64,000 bases of DNA from Falciphora oryzae (Eukaryota; Ascomycota; Sordariomycetes; Magnaporthales; Magnaporthaceae), in assembly GCA_000733355.1 (NCBI GenBank), contig JNVV01000001.1, forward strand, positions 1,377,218 to 1,441,217, given 5' to 3'. A program made the translations under genes and the position numbers. Under the pieces are notes generated by a model. The model did not search any database. It had not been told where the DNA came from and was given only the letters and a program-made list of their open reading frames with translations. Below, piece by piece: positions 58,704 through 64,000 of the stretch (position 1 is its first letter; each line of letters opens with the position of its first letter).

Positions 58704-58725
58704 AAAAAAAAAAAAAAAAAAAAAA
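58704..58725. repeat. A22 homopolymer
   Basis: Twenty-two consecutive A lie 46 bases after the CFT1 stop, between convergent genes. It may be a slippage product. It could also be the tail of a very short retroposed fragment, but no target-site duplication is evident. Confidence 0.85.
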
Positions 58726-58912
58726 TCCTAGGTACTTGTGTTCCTTTCAAGCCATTTGTAATGGAATTTGTGTTCAAGACTCTAGATGCCGGGTATCGAT
58801 TAGTGCCGAAAATGTTATTTGCGTAGGGCTCATCCACATATCTTCATTTTCCCACTCTTTATTAGCGTCAACAACCCGCGCTCCATTCAGACCCTTGGAA
58901 ACAGCCCCCGCG

Positions 58913-61900
58913 TCACATCCACTTGAAGATAGCCACCTCCCCTCTACTGGGGCAAAGAAGTGTGCCGTCACGCAATAGGCGGCACAGTTCCAGGTCCCTA
59001 CCGGTCACCCAGTCATAGGGCAGGAAAAACACCCTCGACTCTTTGGTAGGAGACAATAGCGGCACGGTACATACCCACAGCCTCTTGTCCAAGAATACAA
59101 GCACGCCTTCGGGAAGAATACCAAAACCGTGCTTGATGTTAGAGACCAGGGACTGTGGCAGCACAAGCGGTCTGACGACCTCTTTATGTTGGGGGTTGCC
59201 GGAGGCGGGGGAAGGATTGTATATGTTGTCGGTCGGGAGCACAACATATCTATAATAACGGTGGCCAGGTCCCCTGGTGAGAATGCGCAACAAAACGTAC
59301 TGGTACGTATGGCTGCCCAGGACCGCAACGATATCGAACGGCCCGTCATCGCCGCCCTCTTCCACGCCCGCACTAGATAAATCCAGCAGGGTGCACGTCT
59401 TCTGCTCCAGGGTGTCCCAGGTCAAAACCATGGCTGCTTGTGGCGTGAAACAGACCAGGTGCGCCGATTCCCAGGGGTGCTGTTGCCATTGGCCCCGCAT
59501 GTTCTTGAGGAGTGCCATCTCGGCCACCACGGCGCCGTCCGGGACAGACAGCACCAGGCACCTTTGATCTCCAGATACAAACAGCCGGCTGCCGTCGCGG
59601 TTGAAGAATACCTGAAGTGGCCGGTGTCGGAGGCTGGCAGATATACTCTCCGCCAAGAGTACCGTGTCGACCGACAACGGCCTCTCGGCGGTGTTGCTAA
59701 AGGTTATCGACTTGATGGTCACACCCCGATCTACCACGTATGCTAGCCGGTCCTGCCGCGAGTTCCAGGAAAGTCCGCCGATGAAATCCCATTCCCTAGT
59801 CGACCTGCTAATCTCGTGCGTCTTCTTGCTCAGCGGATCATAAACAATGACGGCGTCTTCGTGAGTCGCATACGCCACTAGCTCGCTGGAGCTACGCCCT
59901 GCTGCGAGACTGGTAACTCGCGGTTGCTTGTCCGCGCGGCTCTCGGAGCCCGAGAGCGGCGCCGCCGTTCTTGGGCTGTCCGTGTTGTCTTTGTCTGCTT
60001 CAAAGCCGCCGCGCGCATCAACCAGCCTCTGCAGACAATCAGGTCCCCAAACGTTGCAGTGCCCATCCCACCCAAGGGTGTAGAACCTGGCTCCGTTTGG
60101 GCTAAAGCAGGCATAATCTGGTACGACCTGCAGCGTCAGCCTGTACACGGTCGACATGGATGCGAAGTCGTAGATTTTAACCAATGTCCCGAAAGTGACG
60201 GCGAAGACCCGCCCGTTCGGGCTGCAAGTGAGTCCGGTGGCGGGTTTATCGCCGTCGTTTTCGACTGCCTCATAGACGTCGGTGACATGATCCCACTTGA
60301 ATACTCGTCCACCATGTATGCCCAGAATCTCCCCAGAAGGATGCCAGATGTGGTAGGTACTGCCTGTATGTGAATGGACCGTGCCGCGGCCCGGTCTGCC
60401 TTCGCGTTGGAGTCTGGTTATCATCTCGACGGGATCCACACTCCAAATGGAGAGAGGAAACATGAGATAGGCAACAGCGATCAGAGTACAGTCCGAATTG
60501 AAGCAAATGGCACTAGGGGTGCCAAGGAATGCTCCTTCGGGAACACTTTGCTCTTCTAGCAAGCCGGCATCTAGGCCTAGCGGGTCCCAGCCTGGATCCT
60601 TGGTTGGATCTTGGGTCGAGAGCTTGTAAACCTGTCTTGGGTCTATTATCGCAACCAAAGAATTGCTGTCATCGAATTTGAACTCGACCGGCTCATCCTC
60701 TTCAGGGCTGTCGGTAGAGAGAAGCAGCGACCAGTCTGCAGTCTTCCAAACAAACGTCTTGGAGTAAGTGTAGACTGCTAGCAGGGTGCCCAACTTGTTG
60801 AAAGCAACGGCCACGGCCCTCCCTTCTAAATCGAGAACCATCCGCTCTTCGAAAAGAGCTGTCCCGTATATCCTGACGACATCGCTCACGGCAGCGAGAC
60901 ACAGAGACGATGCTGCCAGAAGCTGGATTCCCCTTGTACCGCCCGAGATGCGAGCCAGGCAGTCGCCCCAGCGCCCTTCCGAGAGGCCAGAAACAGAGAG
61001 GTTTGCCCCAGGGCCCGCGCTGAATTTCTGGTGGATGATGGATGACGTAGGACACAGCGCCGGAATGCATTTGTAGATGAGGGTCGGGTCCTCCAAGAGA
61101 TATGGCCCAAATTTAGCCGTCAGTTTGGTCAAATCAACAGCCCAAGACTCCAGCAAAGATATGTCTTCCAGCCGGTGAGTGAGTAGGGATCCGGATGCAT
61201 CCATTTTGGTGCGTCTCTGGAGGTATTCAGACAGTTTCCGCGACGCCCCAGGAAGCTCCGAGAGCCGGTTGGTCATGGCCAGGTATTGAATCCACGTGAG
61301 GGGGCATGGCCCGTTGAAGAAACTGACCAAAGCCTTCAGGATGCGGCTAGATTCAACCGATATTTCTCTGAGATGGTCGAGCCAGAAAGCGCTGGAGTAT
61401 TGGAGGAACTTTGGTGGGTTCAGCATGCTGAGCTTTCGCCTCAGTGTCTTGTCGCAGAGCGTTGCAAGACACTTGATGAGCAGGTCTTCGTTCGCTCCTC
61501 TTGAGTCGGACGAAAATGGAGCGTCCTTCTTTCTCATGAGGTACTCGCGGGCGGAGTGATGGACCAGCTCTACCCGGCCGTGGGTGACGACCACGAACTG
61601 CCCGCAGACCTGACTGACTGTATGGCTGAAATCCATGATGTCCTTAGTCTCGGCCGGGTAGATCTCCAAGAACTCGTCCACTGCGATGGGAGTCTTGGCA
61701 AACATGGCGCATGTCAGGAGAGCTTTGGCTAAGAGTTTATCCTCGCTCATGTTTGGGGCAGTCATCGTAGCCATCATTCGGTCGTAGAGTTGGTCCATGT
61801 CGTTGGGTGTGGATTTTAGAACCTGTCGGACCTGATCTTCTCGCGTTTTCTCGATGACAGCTTGCCCAACCAGGCTGGCCCAAAGAAAGCTGCCCTGCGA

Positions 61901-63875
61901 CCGGGCAACAATCTCATTGACGAATTCCAACTTTAGTTCATCCCCGCATATAAGATGGTCAACCTGGTCGGTAACAGACAGCCTGATGTCCTCTCGATTG
62001 TCTGGCAAGGGAGTCTCAGCCACGTCTATCTTTTTCCCTGCCACTTGGAATGCATGATGGATGCTTTCTAAGGGGCGGCTGAAGACGAGGATGTGGAGTA
62101 TGCGGTTATCGAAATCGACCACAGCGGAGAGGTGCTCCACCACCTCGTTGCTGGAATTTGCCTCATCAAGTCCGTCTATGACCCAAAATATTCCCCTTTC
62201 CGTCTTGATAGTGGCCAAGATGGGTTTGAAAATAGACTTCCAGACCGTCTTGGAGTCTGCCCCAGACACACAAACCCCTGCCTTGGCGAGGCCGACAAGG
62301 GCGTGGCGGAACTCGTTGAGCTGGAGAGCAGTTTGGTAGGCGAGAGACCGGAGCATGTGGCTAGTAGACTGCTTCTGGCGCAGTCCATGCTTGAAAAAAT
62401 AGTACGAGCAGGTGCGCCCTGCTTCATGCAGATGATCGACGACAGACGAGGATGTGACCGACTTTCCATTGCCGGGTGCGGCGTGCGCCCAGAGAACTCT
62501 TGTCTCCTGAGATTGAAGCCAGTCATTAAATTCGGGGCTTTCAATAAACTTCTCACAGGTGCCCGACTTCCGCGTGGCCCGGTAGGAGGCGAGGTCCTCG
62601 TCCGGAGGCCCAGCGATTCCTAGCAAATCCGCCAAGTGCTGCATGTCTTCTTTCAAGTTTTCCTCGCATTTGGCGGATGTTGGCGATGCAGAGGCGACTA
62701 TGCTGCGGAGTGCACCAAGTACAGAAGCGTAGTTGGGATCCTCGGGGCTCGTGAACTTGCAAGCGTTGTGATGGTCGGCGTTGAGCGGCATTTTAGTTTC
62801 TATCGGGAGGCCCGTCACAGCAGCCGCCGTTTCGACTATCATGATGGAAGCTGGACCGACGGCAGTTGATAGTGTTTCATAAAAGGAAAAAATCTCGAGT
62901 TTCGGAGCATGGTGCCGGAATGCCTTGTTTATCTCGTCAATCGTTGGGCTCTTCCGCGCGAGCTCTTTGACGTACTCCCGCGAAGAGTGGCCGAAGACGG
63001 AGCCTGAAAGGAACTTGTTCAGGGTCTCGGCAAGATCTGTGCCACGGTGAGGAGTGGCAAGGAAGACGACACCCTTGATCATGGTTACGATGCTCTTGTA
63101 CTGGTCGTTCGAGTGGCCCTCGACAAATGCTCTCTTGAAGACCAAGCCTCCCATCGAATGAGCGACGATGACGATAGGGACCTGGCCCAGGCGCTCGGGA
63201 GTATTCTCTCCATATTTCATGCGGAACAGGAGATCAGTGGCGAAGTCTCCAATTGTAGACGATGCCTGCTCCTTTCTAGACGAGAAGTGTGCGTTGTAGC
63301 CGAAGGTGAGCACGCGGGCAGTGGGCAGCGCAAGTGGAAGCCAAAGCTGTGGCCAAAAGTTGTCGAGGTCCCGGTCGCGACACCATGTTCGGCGGCTAGT
63401 CCCACCAAGTCCATGTAGGAAGATGATGTCTACCTCTCGCTCGCCTTCGGGGGTGTGCAGGGTGACAAGACCGAGGGGGTCGTCAGTGCGGTCCTGCGTC
63501 CGTTGTTTCCGGCGTGACGACGACGATAGCGATGTTTGAAGTTGGGCGTACACGTCGGATAACGCCGACGGACGCCGCTGGCTGTCTGAAGTGCTTGGAA
63601 CGGTCTGCCCCGCGGGCCCTCGCAGCGGAACCTCGATTGAGCGCTCGGGAGCTGGGGCCGATGCCTCACTAGACGGTCGGGAGTGCGATGTTGATGCTTG
63701 ACCGTTTTCCGTGTCACTTGGACTGCGGTGTCGACGCCCTTTGAGGCGTTTCCACTATATTCAATAGGTAGGCACTCCGTTCACATCAGATATCATGCTC
63801 CAATTTGGGCGGCCGTTCACAGCATATCTCCCTGAAATTGAACGAAAGAGATGGAACAGGTGGGCAAATTACCAT
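58913..63875 (-). CDS. SesB-like hydrolase-NACHT-WD STAND protein (copy B)
   Basis: Proposed exons are 63875-63873 (the ATG alone, followed by GTAATT) and 63754-58913, encoding about 1614 residues. Downstream of the TATAG acceptor the frame reads WKRLKGRRHRSPSD, a basic Ser-rich tail of about 90 residues. The serine hydrolase follows: DIIFLHGLGG, VAHSMGG (Ser about 201), ATPHRG, and LNADHHNACKF with histidines near 329. The P-loop NTPase has Walker A APGNGKS (about 427-433), CSYYFFKHG and Walker B FWVIDGLDE (about 524-532). LVHHSAREYL closes the NTPase part, and the last 800 residues are WD-like blades (CSPNGRVFAVTFGTLVKIYD, CFSPNGARFYTLGWDGH). The gene shares nearly all landmark motifs with copy A but is clearly diverged. 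A role in fungal non-self recognition is inferred from domain order. Confidence 0.87.
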
Positions 63876-64000
63876 TTTGTCGAGCTATCGCCGCGCGAGT
63901 CGGCTCCGGGCTTGTTAGCTCTTCATATCTTCCCGTCAAGTGTTTGCGCCAAAGGTTAGAATTGTCGAAAGGCTCATTCCTTTGTTGGCATTCTCCTTCG
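63876..64000. other. Upstream flank of STAND copy B
   Basis: Presumed leader and promoter of copy B, cut by the window edge. Confidence 0.4.

Overview
The window looks like nuclear DNA of a filamentous ascomycete (Pezizomycotina, probably Sordariomycetes). Genes lie on both strands. They carry short introns with GT..AG or occasional GC..AG ends and CTAAC/CTGAC-like branch sites. The set of products is typically fungal: MYO1, NoxA, UAP1, PFA4, CFT1, SYM1, and hydrolase-NACHT-WD STAND proteins. I cannot name a genus from the sequence. Splice sites were inferred by hand; for almost every multi-exon gene the summed exon lengths are divisible by three.

Layout. 1-15 kb: 5' end of a coiled-coil gene (-), DSK2 ubiquilin (-), MDR oxidoreductase (+), KAP120/importin-11 karyopherin (-), MBL-fold hydrolase (+), tyrosinase (+), PFA4 palmitoyltransferase (+). 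15-31 kb: class I myosin MYO1 (-) and NADPH oxidase NoxA (+), set in two unusually long gene-free stretches (5.5 kb and 4.4 kb). 31-40 kb: SYM1/Mpv17 (+), UDP-GlcNAc pyrophosphorylase UAP1 (-), TDG/Mug DNA glycosylase (+), an aldo-keto reductase with a frameshift (-), ketosamine-3-kinase (+). 40-64 kb: two paralogous large STAND genes (40.3-45.8 kb + and 58.9-63.9 kb -) whose 3' ends face each other across a block holding a DUF7732-type cell-surface protein (-), an abscission/NoCut-like B-box protein (+), LMBD1 transporter (-), a doubtful 115-aa ORF (-) and CFT1/CPSF1 (+).

How the genes relate. No biosynthetic cluster is evident. Most genes are housekeeping: proteasome shuttling, nuclear import, mRNA 3' processing, chitin-precursor synthesis, endocytic motor, membrane protein lipidation. 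The accessory elements are the two STAND receptors, the tyrosinase, the MBL and MDR enzymes, and the damaged aldo-keto reductase. The STAND proteins combine an N-terminal serine-hydrolase domain resembling the SesB domain of fungal NLR-like proteins, a central P-loop NTPase, and a WD-like C-terminus. They are the best candidates in the window for non-self recognition or allorecognition.
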